A stretch of DNA of 64,000 nucleotides, taken from Ignavibacteriales bacterium. Lineage in GTDB: Bacteria; Bacteroidota; Ignavibacteria; Ignavibacteriales; Melioribacteraceae. Under the pieces are notes generated by a model. The model searched no databases. It was given only the letters and a program-made list of their open reading frames with translations, and had not been told where the DNA came from. Numbering within the stretch: position 1 is the first letter of the stretch; each line of letters starts with the position of its first letter. Made by a program: the position numbers and the translations under genes. The stretch spans positions 1 through 64,000 of the forward strand of contig JAIOYW010000017.1 in the NCBI GenBank assembly GCA_021740915.1. The letters run 5' to 3'. Below are positions 53,437 to 62,202 of this stretch, one piece after another.

Positions 53437-55210
53437 TTGATCCTCCGGCGTTTCGGTAATTGTATTCGTCTATTCTGACGATAAGGTCATCGAGAGAGAT
53501 CACTCCGGAAATATATCTGTTGATGTCGAAAGAATTTTTCCAGGAAGCGGCGTAGGTCCTGATCTTTTCCTGGTTCCTCACCGGCACTTTATCCGAGCTG
53601 AGTTTTGTATTCATTTCCTTAATAATTTCGGAATGTTTTTTTATTGCCGCAAAAGCAGTATTCTCAATCGGCTCCTGTCCGGAGCGACTGTTGTAATAAC
53701 AATATCCGCCTTCGGAAATCTTTCCGATATCGTTCGTAAGATCGAAATTATCTGCCGGATTGATTTCATGGAAGAAATCAGGATCGGAGAAGAATTTTAC
53801 GAACTGATTATAAGAGAACCGCGGAGTGAGGTAGAATATCCTCAGATTATTTGGCACTGCGGCTAAGCATTCTTTAATACTTTCAACGGGCGGCGGGACA
53901 TCATATTTTTTCTGGTCCAGAATTACGGTGTAGTTTATCGCCGATATCCTGCAAATATTTTTCAGCTCAGCCGAGAGATTGAAATTACGTCCATCAGCCG
54001 TCGTAAACTGCCAGTCATTACCGTCAACATTCAGTTCTCCTGAATAATAAATTATTACTTCGCTCTGAGCGTTGATATTCTGTGAGAGCCAGTTTCTCAG
54101 GAGTGAGCCGGTGTTCGTATAGTCCGCATTCTTTGCAATAATCGGGCGCAGATTTGCAGAAGGGAGATTTCTTTCAAGTATTTTCGATATAAAAACTGCC
54201 CGGTTATATGATTCAGTCTCAGGCATATCGTTCCCTATAACCAGCGCCAGAACGTTTTCCCCCGTTTCAAGACCAAGATCTTTTTCGGGCAGGTACGAAA
54301 ACAATGCCTTAAGATTTTTACTGTAAAAGTCGGAATAGGGTGATTTCCAGAGCGATGAAGTTCTGAAATTAACGGATGTAATCCTGAGTTCACTTTTTGC
54401 ATTGAAGCCGTAAATATCATCGGCTGCGAGCGAAATTAGGTTCTCGCCCTCTTTTAACCTGACACTCTGCGAGAATGGTTTGGAAAAGGAGTTTTGCGAG
54501 GTTAGAACTCCGTCAGGTTCATTTAGCAATGAAATACCGTTGACCTGAACGTTCTTAACGGGTTTACCGTGAGTTACGGTAAACGTAACCGTGATCTCGT
54601 CACCATCGGCGGTCTGATTATTTTCGGGTGAAAAAACATTAATAAGGGGTTTCGGGAAATACTTAACGTATCCTTCCTGGTGAAATTCCGAGAGGAAAAG
54701 TGGGATACGCCCCGCAATACTTTCTTTCCCGGCGCTGAACATCCTCCGGTAAAGAGTAGCCAGTTCCATATCGGTATCCCAGTTGTTTTTGAGCTGGTTA
54801 TAAAGGAATCCTGCTTTGGATTTATTGCCGGAGGCATATTCGCAAAGCATAATGTACATTAATTTTTCATTATCGGGTTCCAGGAGATAGGAACTGATAA
54901 AATTTGTTTCCGCCTTTTGATTGTTATCCTCCCAGAAAAATATCTGGGCTTTTTGCATCAGATCGCCGGCATTAAGAAAATTGCGTTTTTCAAAATCCAT
55001 TAATTCAATCAGCGCCAGTTCGGGCTGCGAATTTTTGACGTATTCTTTGATCAGCATTTTCTGGGCGGCAGAATTGTTCGGCTGATCTAAGAGCAATTTT
55101 GTTAGTGAATCTGCAGCAGAGCTTATTATGAGCTGGTTTTCCTGAGCGAGCGGTGCTTCAGGCAGCAATACAAAAAAAAGCAGCAGAAGACAGAAGAACT
55201 TATGTACCAT
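53429..55210 (-). CDS. Secreted TPR/pseudo-caspase (C14-like) protein
   Basis: The 593-residue protein has a signal peptide (MVHKFFCLLLLFFVLLPEAPLA), TPR-like helices over 30-170, an Ig-like strand region over 190-290 (VTFTVTHGKPVKNVQVNG, RLKEGENLISLAADDIYGF) and a C14-type caspase fold from about 315. NVLALVIGND is the usual opening strand. The catalytic His position (YSGHG in active enzymes) reads YYSGELNVDG, and the Cys strand (DxCxSG) reads VILDQKKYD, so both catalytic residues are missing. It is therefore a pseudo-peptidase. It lies 18 bp after the cyclase gene. Similar Ig/caspase combinations occur in cyanobacteria and Bacteroidota. Confidence 0.75.
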   Translation of the reverse strand: MVHKFFCLLLLFFVLLPEAPLAQENQLIISSAADSLTKLLLDQPNNSAAQKMLIKEYVKNSQPELALIELMDFEKRNFLNAGDLMQKAQIFFWEDNNQKAETNFISSYLLEPDNEKLMYIMLCEYASGNKSKAGFLYNQLKNNWDTDMELATLYRRMFSAGKESIAGRIPLFLSEFHQEGYVKYFPKPLINVFSPENNQTADGDEITVTFTVTHGKPVKNVQVNGISLLNEPDGVLTSQNSFSKPFSQSVRLKEGENLISLAADDIYGFNAKSELRITSVNFRTSSLWKSPYSDFYSKNLKALFSYLPEKDLGLETGENVLALVIGNDMPETESYNRAVFISKILERNLPSANLRPIIAKNADYTNTGSLLRNWLSQNINAQSEVIIYYSGELNVDGNDWQFTTADGRNFNLSAELKNICRISAINYTVILDQKKYDVPPPVESIKECLAAVPNNLRIFYLTPRFSYNQFVKFFSDPDFFHEINPADNFDLTNDIGKISEGGYCYYNSRSGQEPIENTAFAAIKKHSEIIKEMNTKLSSDKVPVRNQEKIRTYAASWKNSFDINRYISGVISLDDLIVRIDEYNYRNAGGSNE

Positions 55211-55228
55211 AATACATACCTTATTATT

Positions 55229-57370
55229 TTAAAGAAGATCTTTGGATTTATTTAAAAGAAGATTTAGCTGTATATCATCTGGATAAATTACCAGCGCCGA
55301 AGCGAGCTTCCCTATGGCGATTTCGTTTTTTCCGGTTTGGAACGCATCATAAATTTCATCGGAGACCTCGAAGAGCGGCAGGAGGCTTTTTAATGCCGGG
55401 TCATTCCTGTAACCGGCTACCTGATAAACGAGTACCGGCTCAGTCTTTCCCTTTACCTTGAGATTATCCAGTTTCCTGCACAGGAAAGTGTCCGGGTTCA
55501 GTCTCTCATATGTAAATTCCGAGATCAAAATATCCGAGCCGTACATTTTGTTAGCACCTTCAAGACGTGCGGCAAGATTTACAGGGTCGCCGAGCACAGT
55601 ATAATCGAAAACCTGATCGGAACCAAGATTGCCGGAAATGACTCTGCCGGTATTTATTCCCACACGGCAGATCAATTCAGGCAAATCGTCCTTTTTCCAT
55701 AGCGCATTCAGTTTTTTTAATTCCGCTATCATCTCGATCGCTGCTTTTATGGCAAGTTCAGCGTGGTTTGTATAGAATATCGGTGTGCCGAATTCCGCCA
55801 TTATCCCGTCGCCTATATACTTATCAATAATACCGTCATTACGGATCACAATCTCGGTCATCGCTGTTAGATAACGGTTTATCAGATTCACAAGCGGCGC
55901 CGGTTTTATTCTTTCGGAGATAGTTGTGAAATCCTTTAAATCGCTGAAAAGGATAGTTATTTCTCTTTCTTCCCCTCTTAATTTTAGCAGGTCAGGGTTT
56001 TCCATAAGTTGATCTACGAATTTCGGAGGCACATATTTTGAGAATGCCTCTCTGATGAAAGCCTGATCGCGTAAGGTTATTATCTGAAGTCTGATGATCA
56101 TATATGTTATCAGCAGTGAAAACGCGATAAATACGGAAATCACCGGGAAAAGCTGATTATTGAGAAACTGCTGATATCCGAGGACAGGTATTGCCAAAAG
56201 CGTGAGTGCCATTCCCGAGTACAACAGAAAAGTCTGCCTGAAGATCAGCGCTATATTTACGATAACCGCAAGAATGAAGAGGACAGACAGGTACTGAAAG
56301 GCAGTCCACTGATGGTAAAAAGTGCCGGTGAGGAAAGCCTCCATAAGATTTGCATGGATTGAAACCAGCGGCAGGTCGTTCTCAAGGGGGCTGGGTCCCA
56401 GATCGGAAGCGCCGACAGAGATGTCCGATATAAAAACAAAATTGCCTTCTATAAAATCGAGCAGATTTCCAAATGTTTCCTCAGATCCCGCCATTGATAT
56501 AAGATTCTGCGCCTGTATCATTGCCGGGGTATCCTGCCATTTCCAGAAATAGGGGATGAATACCCGTCCGAGATCATCCACCGGAATTCTCATGGTTTTC
56601 TCCAGACTGCTTTCCGGAAGGGCAGGAATTTCCACATAGAACCCAGGTACAATCCTGAGACTATCGAACGGCACTTCGATATAGTCAAGGAATATTGCCA
56701 GGCTTACTGCCGGGAAATATATCGAATCGACTTTTATTATAAGCGGGAAATGCCTGTAGATACCATCTGCGTCAGGAGGCGCACTTATGTGGCCGGTTTT
56801 AATATTCTGCCCGGCAAACCTGTCGTTTTGGACCTCTGCCCAGGCGGCGGACATGAGCCCGATTTTTTGCTGTCCAAGTAATCGTGACGGGAAATTATCC
56901 CGGAGCTGATCGAGAAAAACGGATTCTTCCCAGCGGAATTTTGCCTGACCTTCGCTCAAAGAAAAACCGGCAGGCAGGTAAATATTTTCTATTTCATTTA
57001 GTGATCCTGCAAATAACGAATCTGAAAGCGCATCGCTCGGGCGGGCGAATATTATGTCGTACATTACTGCCTGAGGAGATAGTTCGGCAAGTTTTTTATT
57101 CAGACCAGCAAGTTCTGTCCGGGGGAGGTAATTGCTGCGGAAGGCTTCGTATGTTTCACCGGTTATATTAAGAAGGACAACCCTTCCGGAATTCTTTCCG
57201 CCGGTGTCCTTTTCGTAGGATAATCTGCTGAATAAATCGAGGATTTTATGATCGTAGGTATTAAAAGGCAGATCAAATAGTATAAGTAAAAATATCAGCA
57301 ATAAAAGAACAAAAACATTTCCCGGCAGAAGTTTGAATAAAACTGACCTACTTCTTAATCTGAATATCAT
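55229..57370 (-). CDS. CHASE2-containing class III adenylate cyclase
   Basis: The 713-residue protein has an N-terminal membrane helix (about 15-33), a periplasmic CHASE2 sensor domain (about 40-355: VVLLNITGETYEAF, AVMYDIIFARPSDALSD, NFVFISDISVGASDLGPSP), three membrane helices (about 358-435) and a cytoplasmic cyclase domain. Catalytic residues are complete: metal Asp477 (FSDLKDFT) and Asp521 (IGDGIMAEF), adenine-selecting Lys517 and Thr591, and transition-state Asn598 and Arg602 (NLAARLEG). It should make cAMP in response to a periplasmic signal. A short helical tail follows. It overlaps the DUF4384 gene by 23 bases and heads the pseudo-caspase genes. Confidence 0.93.
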   Translation of the reverse strand: MIFRLRSRSVLFKLLPGNVFVLLLLIFLLILFDLPFNTYDHKILDLFSRLSYEKDTGGKNSGRVVLLNITGETYEAFRSNYLPRTELAGLNKKLAELSPQAVMYDIIFARPSDALSDSLFAGSLNEIENIYLPAGFSLSEGQAKFRWEESVFLDQLRDNFPSRLLGQQKIGLMSAAWAEVQNDRFAGQNIKTGHISAPPDADGIYRHFPLIIKVDSIYFPAVSLAIFLDYIEVPFDSLRIVPGFYVEIPALPESSLEKTMRIPVDDLGRVFIPYFWKWQDTPAMIQAQNLISMAGSEETFGNLLDFIEGNFVFISDISVGASDLGPSPLENDLPLVSIHANLMEAFLTGTFYHQWTAFQYLSVLFILAVIVNIALIFRQTFLLYSGMALTLLAIPVLGYQQFLNNQLFPVISVFIAFSLLITYMIIRLQIITLRDQAFIREAFSKYVPPKFVDQLMENPDLLKLRGEEREITILFSDLKDFTTISERIKPAPLVNLINRYLTAMTEIVIRNDGIIDKYIGDGIMAEFGTPIFYTNHAELAIKAAIEMIAELKKLNALWKKDDLPELICRVGINTGRVISGNLGSDQVFDYTVLGDPVNLAARLEGANKMYGSDILISEFTYERLNPDTFLCRKLDNLKVKGKTEPVLVYQVAGYRNDPALKSLLPLFEVSDEIYDAFQTGKNEIAIGKLASALVIYPDDIQLNLLLNKSKDLL

Positions 57371-57959
57371 AAGTCTTCAGCAGAATATCTTTTCCTGAGA
57401 GCATATACATTTTGTTCATGAAGTCATCATTTGCAGCGCGGACATTGCCTGCTATTACAAACGGTTTGTCCGATTTCTCATCCAGATCCTGCTTTTCGGT
57501 CTCAAGTTTGGTTTCGAATGCCTGCCATTTGGAGCTCTCGATTGATGTTCCCGACGCAAATAGCTTTTCGATCTGTGTGTTTCTCTTTCCTGAACAGATT
57601 ATTGCTATACCCGGATTTTTGCTCTTGTTGTCGAAGGAATAATATTCGGCTTCCGAAGGCAGATAAACCATTTTGTTCGCTTTGAATGACTGCTTCTGAA
57701 CCGTAGGCGTAAGGAGAGTGGATTCATTTTCATCGGTGATAATGACGTAGAGATATGCATCCTGAAGCGGCTGTAAAAATATTCTGAATTCATCTCCCGG
57801 AGCTAATTTATCCTTGCTTTTAAGTCTTTCGAACTTATTACCCGAGTGCACCATTACACCCATTTTAACTTTTATTTTATCGGTGATTTCCTGAGCCGAG
57901 ATTGTTTTTAATGAGATTGCCAAAATTAAAAGCAGACAGATAATAGTTAGTCGTTTCAT
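57348..57959 (-). CDS. DUF4384-domain secreted protein, first gene of the caspase/cyclase operon
   Basis: The 203-residue protein has a signal peptide (MKRLTIICLLLILAISLKTI) and one DUF4384-type domain: a strand with LAPGDEFRIFLQPLQDAYLYVIITDENESTLLTPTV and then MVYLPSEAEYYSFDN. DUF4384 domains are often fused or adjacent to caspase-like proteins. The C-terminal part (130-203) is helical. GGAAGCGGAG precedes the ATG. It is the first gene of the six-gene operon and a candidate ligand-binding or scaffold component outside the inner membrane. Confidence 0.8.
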   Translation of the reverse strand: MKRLTIICLLLILAISLKTISAQEITDKIKVKMGVMVHSGNKFERLKSKDKLAPGDEFRIFLQPLQDAYLYVIITDENESTLLTPTVQKQSFKANKMVYLPSEAEYYSFDNKSKNPGIAIICSGKRNTQIEKLFASGTSIESSKWQAFETKLETEKQDLDEKSDKPFVIAGNVRAANDDFMNKMYMLSGKDILLKTYDIQIKK

Positions 57960-58245
57960 AATTCTCCGCTTCCTTATATACTTTTATTTAATAAACTTCA
58001 AAAGAATATTATAAAAAATAAATTATTAATAAAATCACAATTATACAAACGAGCGGTGAAAACTTATTCTTAAAGTCTTTTATCCGAATAATTTATAGTT
58101 TACACTCAATTATATTAATTCGCGTCAGTAAAACTTACCCGGTTTCGCTGTGCCGGAGCGATAGAGCTAAATAGTGAAAAGTGAATGAGGAGAATGGAAC
58201 AAATTCATAACAGAGTGAAGGTATTCAACACAGATCAGCTTAAAA
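57960..58245. promoter_or_regulatory. Promoter region of the caspase/cyclase operon
   Basis: This AT-rich interval must hold the promoter for the minus-strand operon. On that strand a TATAAT is present at 58045-58040, about 80 bp before the start codon, but no convincing -35 partner is visible. No gene is seen here. Confidence 0.3.
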
Positions 58246-58274
58246 CCGGGGAGCGCAGAAAATCCGCTCCCCGG
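58246..58274 (-). terminator. Terminator after the SDR gene (minus strand)
   Basis: CCGGGGAGCG and CGCTCCCCGG form a perfect 10-bp stem with a 9-base loop; on the minus strand TTTTAAG follows. The T-run is short. It lies just after the stop of the SDR gene and ends that operon. Confidence 0.75.
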
Positions 58275-58287
58275 AAAGATCGAAAAG

Positions 58288-59082
58288 TTAATTGTCTTCG
58301 GCGGGCAGCTCTTCTTTGCGGTAAACCTGAGTAGCGGATGCCTGAACTGAAGGCATTATCACCATCTGATTGACGTTTGCGTGCGGCGGACGCGTTGCAC
58401 AGAAAAGCACTCCTTCTGCAACATCTTTTGCCGAAAGCGGATGCATATTTCTGTAAACATTGGCAGCTTTTTCTTTATCACCATGAAAGCGCACCTGGCT
58501 GAATTCAGTTTCAACCATTCCCGGATCGACAGTACTCACTCTAATCCTTCTATCAAGCAGGTCCATACGCAGCCCTTTGGTTATTGCATCAACCGCGTGT
58601 TTAGTTGAACAATACACCGCTCCTTTCGGATAGACCTCATGTCCTGCAATCGAGCCGATATTTATAACATGTCCTTCACCTTTTTCGAGCATTAGCGGCA
58701 GGACTTCCTTGGTCACGTATAAGAGCCCTTTCACATTGGTATCAATCATTTCTTCCCAGCCATCAGTGTCGTCCTCATGGAATTTATTCAGACCACGTCC
58801 AAGACCCGCATTATTGATCAGGATATCAATCTTTTTCCAGTCATCCGGAAGCGACCTTATTGCGTATTCCACATTCTTTTTGTTTCTGACATCGAGTTTG
58901 AATGAATAAACATTCACGCCATATGTCTTTTTAATATTATTTGCGATTTTGCTGAGTTTTGATGCGCGCCTACCGCAAAGAATAAGGTCGGAACCAGATT
59001 CGGCGAAAATCTCAGCACATGCAAGTCCTATACCGGCTGTAGCGCCGGTTATCAGCACGATTTTTTCCTGTAATGAAAACAT
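58288..59082 (-). CDS. Short-chain dehydrogenase/reductase (YdfG-like)
   Basis: The 264-residue enzyme is a classical SDR: cofactor motif TGATAGIG (12-19), NNAG (90-93), catalytic Ser144, Tyr157 and Lys161, and the DPGMVETEF segment. GRR near 37-39 suggests NADP(H). YdfG-type enzymes oxidise 3-hydroxy acids such as serine and threonine, and the overall pattern (RGLNKFHEDDTDGWEEMIDTNVKG) fits that branch, but the substrate is not certain. It follows the membrane-protein gene by 6 bp. Confidence 0.88.
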   Translation of the reverse strand: MFSLQEKIVLITGATAGIGLACAEIFAESGSDLILCGRRASKLSKIANNIKKTYGVNVYSFKLDVRNKKNVEYAIRSLPDDWKKIDILINNAGLGRGLNKFHEDDTDGWEEMIDTNVKGLLYVTKEVLPLMLEKGEGHVINIGSIAGHEVYPKGAVYCSTKHAVDAITKGLRMDLLDRRIRVSTVDPGMVETEFSQVRFHGDKEKAANVYRNMHPLSAKDVAEGVLFCATRPPHANVNQMVIMPSVQASATQVYRKEELPAEDN

Positions 59083-59088
59083 AGATCC

Positions 59089-59613
59089 TCAAGCGTTTAT
59101 GTACAATCTGATCCTTCCGGTTACCAGACTGACGTAAGTGAAAAAAATAATTATAATAAAAAATGCGAAAAAAATTTTCATTGTTTCTTCTAATTGCAAA
59201 AAATTAACGAGAATATTAAAATCAGTTTCTGATCCGGAACTCATTACCACCGAGAAAGAGCCGTAAAAAGCCCGAAGAAGCAAAAACCCAATTGTTGAAA
59301 CCTGAAACATGATGGCTGTGAATCGCTTAAATCCCCAGGAAGTGGCTCTCAGAACGACAGTCCCAATTTCCAGGCAGAGAATATGAAAAATAAAAGGTGA
59401 AAGACAGATAACCGTAACCGCCATCGAAGACGACAAACCCTCAATTGAATATCCGGATGAAAAATAAACAATGCTGAAATTTATCTGCACTGAATCAGCT
59501 CCGAGAATCCATGCAATAAAAGCCTGGAAGAGTTCGGCGAGATACATCCCTCCGGCAAAGGCAATCGATAGCCCGGCTATCACAGAATCTTTATTTCTTA
59601 TCTTATCTTTCAA
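59089..59613 (-). CDS. Unrecognised four-helix membrane protein
   Basis: I do not recognise a family. The 174-residue protein has membrane helices near 12-35, 63-87, 97-115 and 145-165, and a short basic C-terminus. No metal or catalytic motif stands out. Its start overlaps the end of the GH20 gene by 11 bases and the SDR gene follows 6 bp after its stop, so it is translationally coupled within a three-gene operon. Confidence 0.65.
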   Translation of the reverse strand: MKDKIRNKDSVIAGLSIAFAGGMYLAELFQAFIAWILGADSVQINFSIVYFSSGYSIEGLSSSMAVTVICLSPFIFHILCLEIGTVVLRATSWGFKRFTAIMFQVSTIGFLLLRAFYGSFSVVMSSGSETDFNILVNFLQLEETMKIFFAFFIIIIFFTYVSLVTGRIRLYINA

Positions 59614-62035
59614 TCCAGCTTGTCCTTCCGGTTTTAAAATTAGGGGCGATCACGGTGAACCGGTATTCTCCTTTAACAGGTTCAATCCAAACTTCAGAAC
59701 TTTGGGGAGCAGTTTCCCAGGAGGTATCGCTGAGAATTTCCTGTTCTTTTCCTCCGGAATTAACAATTGCAATAACATTTATTCCTGCTGCGGGCCGGTC
59801 GTAGGATGCCGCTTCAACAGTGATGGTGTTCTCTCCTTCAACAAGCATTGAAGAGATATCATAATAGCCGATGCAGAGATAATCGACAAGAAGTGAGAGA
59901 GAACGTCTTGCATACAGATGCCCGATAGAATTTCCGTTAACTGAAATCATAACCTCAGTTTCACCGATAGCCTGCAGGAATGCTGATTCAACCTTTCCTT
60001 CCACTTTGAACCTCTTGCGGAATTTGACTGATTTCCGGTTAACTTCTGAATCTTCAGGGTAAAATATCCAATCAGATTTTATTTCCGGACTGCGCAGTCT
60101 TCCATTATTCAGAGATTCACGCGTCTCAAGGAAATATTCTTTTAGCCGGTTGAATTTATCAGCTATCATATTAAGATTATCGTTTTTGTAATATCTCAGC
60201 CATAATTCCCTGTACTGATCATTAAGTTTTTCGAGATTCAGAAGGAAAGTATCAATCTGCGGAATAAGGCTATTTATATCCGCATCTTCTTTTTTCAGAA
60301 TTTTATGCAGGGCAAACTGGATATTTATTTTGTCACGGTAAAGCATCGCGAGATCAAGCGAATATTCAAGCAGATCGGCGTGATCATTATTACGTGTTGC
60401 GTTTTTTTTCAACTCTCTGATTTTCGGTTTCAGGTTGCCGAGAGTCCAGTCCATCCAGGAAATTTTTCCGGTCTGCGAAAACTTTGCATCCGGTCCCCAC
60501 CATGGCGGAAGCCTGAACTCGAGCAGAGGATGCCTCCATAATTCGTGCCATTGCATCTGATTTAGGGGATTGCTCAGATTCTGATAAATCAGCGAAGCAT
60601 CATCGCCGCTGCTTCCGAAAAAGTCGTTAAAATAATTCACCGAAAAATCAGCAGGACCGGCTGCCTGTGAATTCCACGAAGCCTGTGCCCCGAATGCATA
60701 CCCGAACAGCACGAGCTCCTTAAATGTCTCGGCTCCGTAATCGCCCCAGTTCGAATTTATAAATCCCGTAGCATTGTTTTCGATTCCCGCTTTTACGAAA
60801 TAAGAAATATTTGGAATAGCAAGAAGATTTGTCGGGAAAGTTGTAAGGAAATTCCATACCGCAGGGGAAACGAAATAGCGGAATCCGTTATCGTTGAATG
60901 TTTTTGCGGAAGGATAATCCTCCGAAGCACGGTAATGCCAGTCAACAATTAGAATATCTTTCGGAAGTTCAGGAAGAATTTCAGGATGATTAAGCAGAAT
61001 ATCACTGTACATCATAACTTTTTTATTGTACTTTTTGCAGATGTCCAGCACCCGTTTATAGTGTTTAAGGTGAATAAAACCCAGCCCTTCATCTTCAACC
61101 CTGTATGCCGATGCGCCTTTGCCAACATCCCAGCTTTCATCTGCTCCCATGTGGAAATATTCCGACGGGAAAATTTCGAACACTTCTTTAAGCAGGTTTT
61201 CGAGGAAAACGTAAGTATCCTCCGATGAAACATTAAGCGACGCCGCACCCGGGAATTCCGCATATTTCAGGAATTCAGGCTGGCTGAGGATATTTTCATA
61301 ATGTCCGAGAGTCTGAAAAACAGGGATCACATCAATAAAATGTTCACGGGCGAAAGCAACAAGCTCTTTCACTTCGGATTTTGTAAGTGCGCCCCTATCC
61401 TTACCGATGGAAGGATACATGTCGAATTCCAGCACATCCTCGATATATGGCATATACGTGTTCATTTTGTAACGAGCCATAAAACTGATTATCCGTTTGA
61501 AATTCTCCAGGGTGGAAACCTGTCCGCGGCTGATGTCGTCTGATATTCCGCGGTACTGCATATCGGGAAAATCGAAAATTTTACATTCTGGTATAGGAGT
61601 TCCGGGATTGTTTTCAAGAGCCTGAATAAGTGTTATTCCCCCATGATATAATCCGGCGGGAGAAGAAGCGCTGACATTAATGCCATTGCCGCTAATTTCC
61701 AACATGTAAGCCTGCGACTGAATTCCCGCGGGAACGGTTGAGATGCCGGGGAAATCATCCGAAAGCCTGAATGCGATTCTGAAATTAACTTTCGCAGCGT
61801 TATCCATAGTGATATCGCCGTATTTCCGCAGAGCGCCTTTCAGCAATTGCGGCAGATTACCCATATCCTTTTCTGCAGGAAATACGATTCCCAGGGCGGA
61901 AGGGAGTGTTACAGTCTTTTCAGTCTGATCAATTCTTTTTGGTGTGGGAATAACTTCATGAAACATAGTTTGCGCCTTTAGCATTGTGAAGGATAACAAT
62001 ATCAAGAGACCCGGTGGTATTAATTTCTTTATCAT
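59603..62035 (-). CDS. GH20 beta-N-acetylhexosaminidase
   Basis: The enzyme removes terminal N-acetylhexosamine residues from glycans such as chitin fragments, glycoproteins or peptidoglycan. The ATG at 62035 is chosen because it gives a standard signal peptide (MIKKLIPPGLLILLSFTMLKAQ); an in-frame ATG at 62077 would add 14 residues. An N-terminal GH20b-like domain (25-140) precedes the catalytic barrel. The catalytic pair is Asp299-Glu300 in FHMGADESWD. The substrate His/Trp elements (VFQTLGHYENIL, VDWHYRASEDYP) are also visible. A C-terminal jelly-roll-like segment follows (KFRKRFKVEGKVESAFLQ). At 810 residues it is long for the family. It heads a three-gene operon. Confidence 0.9.
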   Translation of the reverse strand: MIKKLIPPGLLILLSFTMLKAQTMFHEVIPTPKRIDQTEKTVTLPSALGIVFPAEKDMGNLPQLLKGALRKYGDITMDNAAKVNFRIAFRLSDDFPGISTVPAGIQSQAYMLEISGNGINVSASSPAGLYHGGITLIQALENNPGTPIPECKIFDFPDMQYRGISDDISRGQVSTLENFKRIISFMARYKMNTYMPYIEDVLEFDMYPSIGKDRGALTKSEVKELVAFAREHFIDVIPVFQTLGHYENILSQPEFLKYAEFPGAASLNVSSEDTYVFLENLLKEVFEIFPSEYFHMGADESWDVGKGASAYRVEDEGLGFIHLKHYKRVLDICKKYNKKVMMYSDILLNHPEILPELPKDILIVDWHYRASEDYPSAKTFNDNGFRYFVSPAVWNFLTTFPTNLLAIPNISYFVKAGIENNATGFINSNWGDYGAETFKELVLFGYAFGAQASWNSQAAGPADFSVNYFNDFFGSSGDDASLIYQNLSNPLNQMQWHELWRHPLLEFRLPPWWGPDAKFSQTGKISWMDWTLGNLKPKIRELKKNATRNNDHADLLEYSLDLAMLYRDKINIQFALHKILKKEDADINSLIPQIDTFLLNLEKLNDQYRELWLRYYKNDNLNMIADKFNRLKEYFLETRESLNNGRLRSPEIKSDWIFYPEDSEVNRKSVKFRKRFKVEGKVESAFLQAIGETEVMISVNGNSIGHLYARRSLSLLVDYLCIGYYDISSMLVEGENTITVEAASYDRPAAGINVIAIVNSGGKEQEILSDTSWETAPQSSEVWIEPVKGEYRFTVIAPNFKTGRTSWIER

Positions 62036-62143
62036 CAAAAACCCGTAATTATTGAAGCCAATATTCAAATTTAGCAAATATTTTTTCGAAATCCGGCAGG
62101 GGATAAATTATCGATGCGGAAAAACATAATAATTATTGTGGTC

Positions 62144-62171
62144 GTAGAGACGCGATTAATCGCGTCTCTAC
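62144..62171. repeat. Perfect 28-bp REP-like palindrome beside the RAYT gene
   Basis: GTAGAGACGCGATT followed directly by its exact reverse complement. It lies 31 bp after the RAYT stop. Related GAGACGCGAT[AT]AATCG sequences are embedded several times inside the RAYT gene, and a related palindrome sits in the RAYT remnant at 14075-14102. Confidence 0.85.
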
Positions 62172-62202
62172 AAATCCCATCCCCATCACACGAAATGCGC
62201 AA

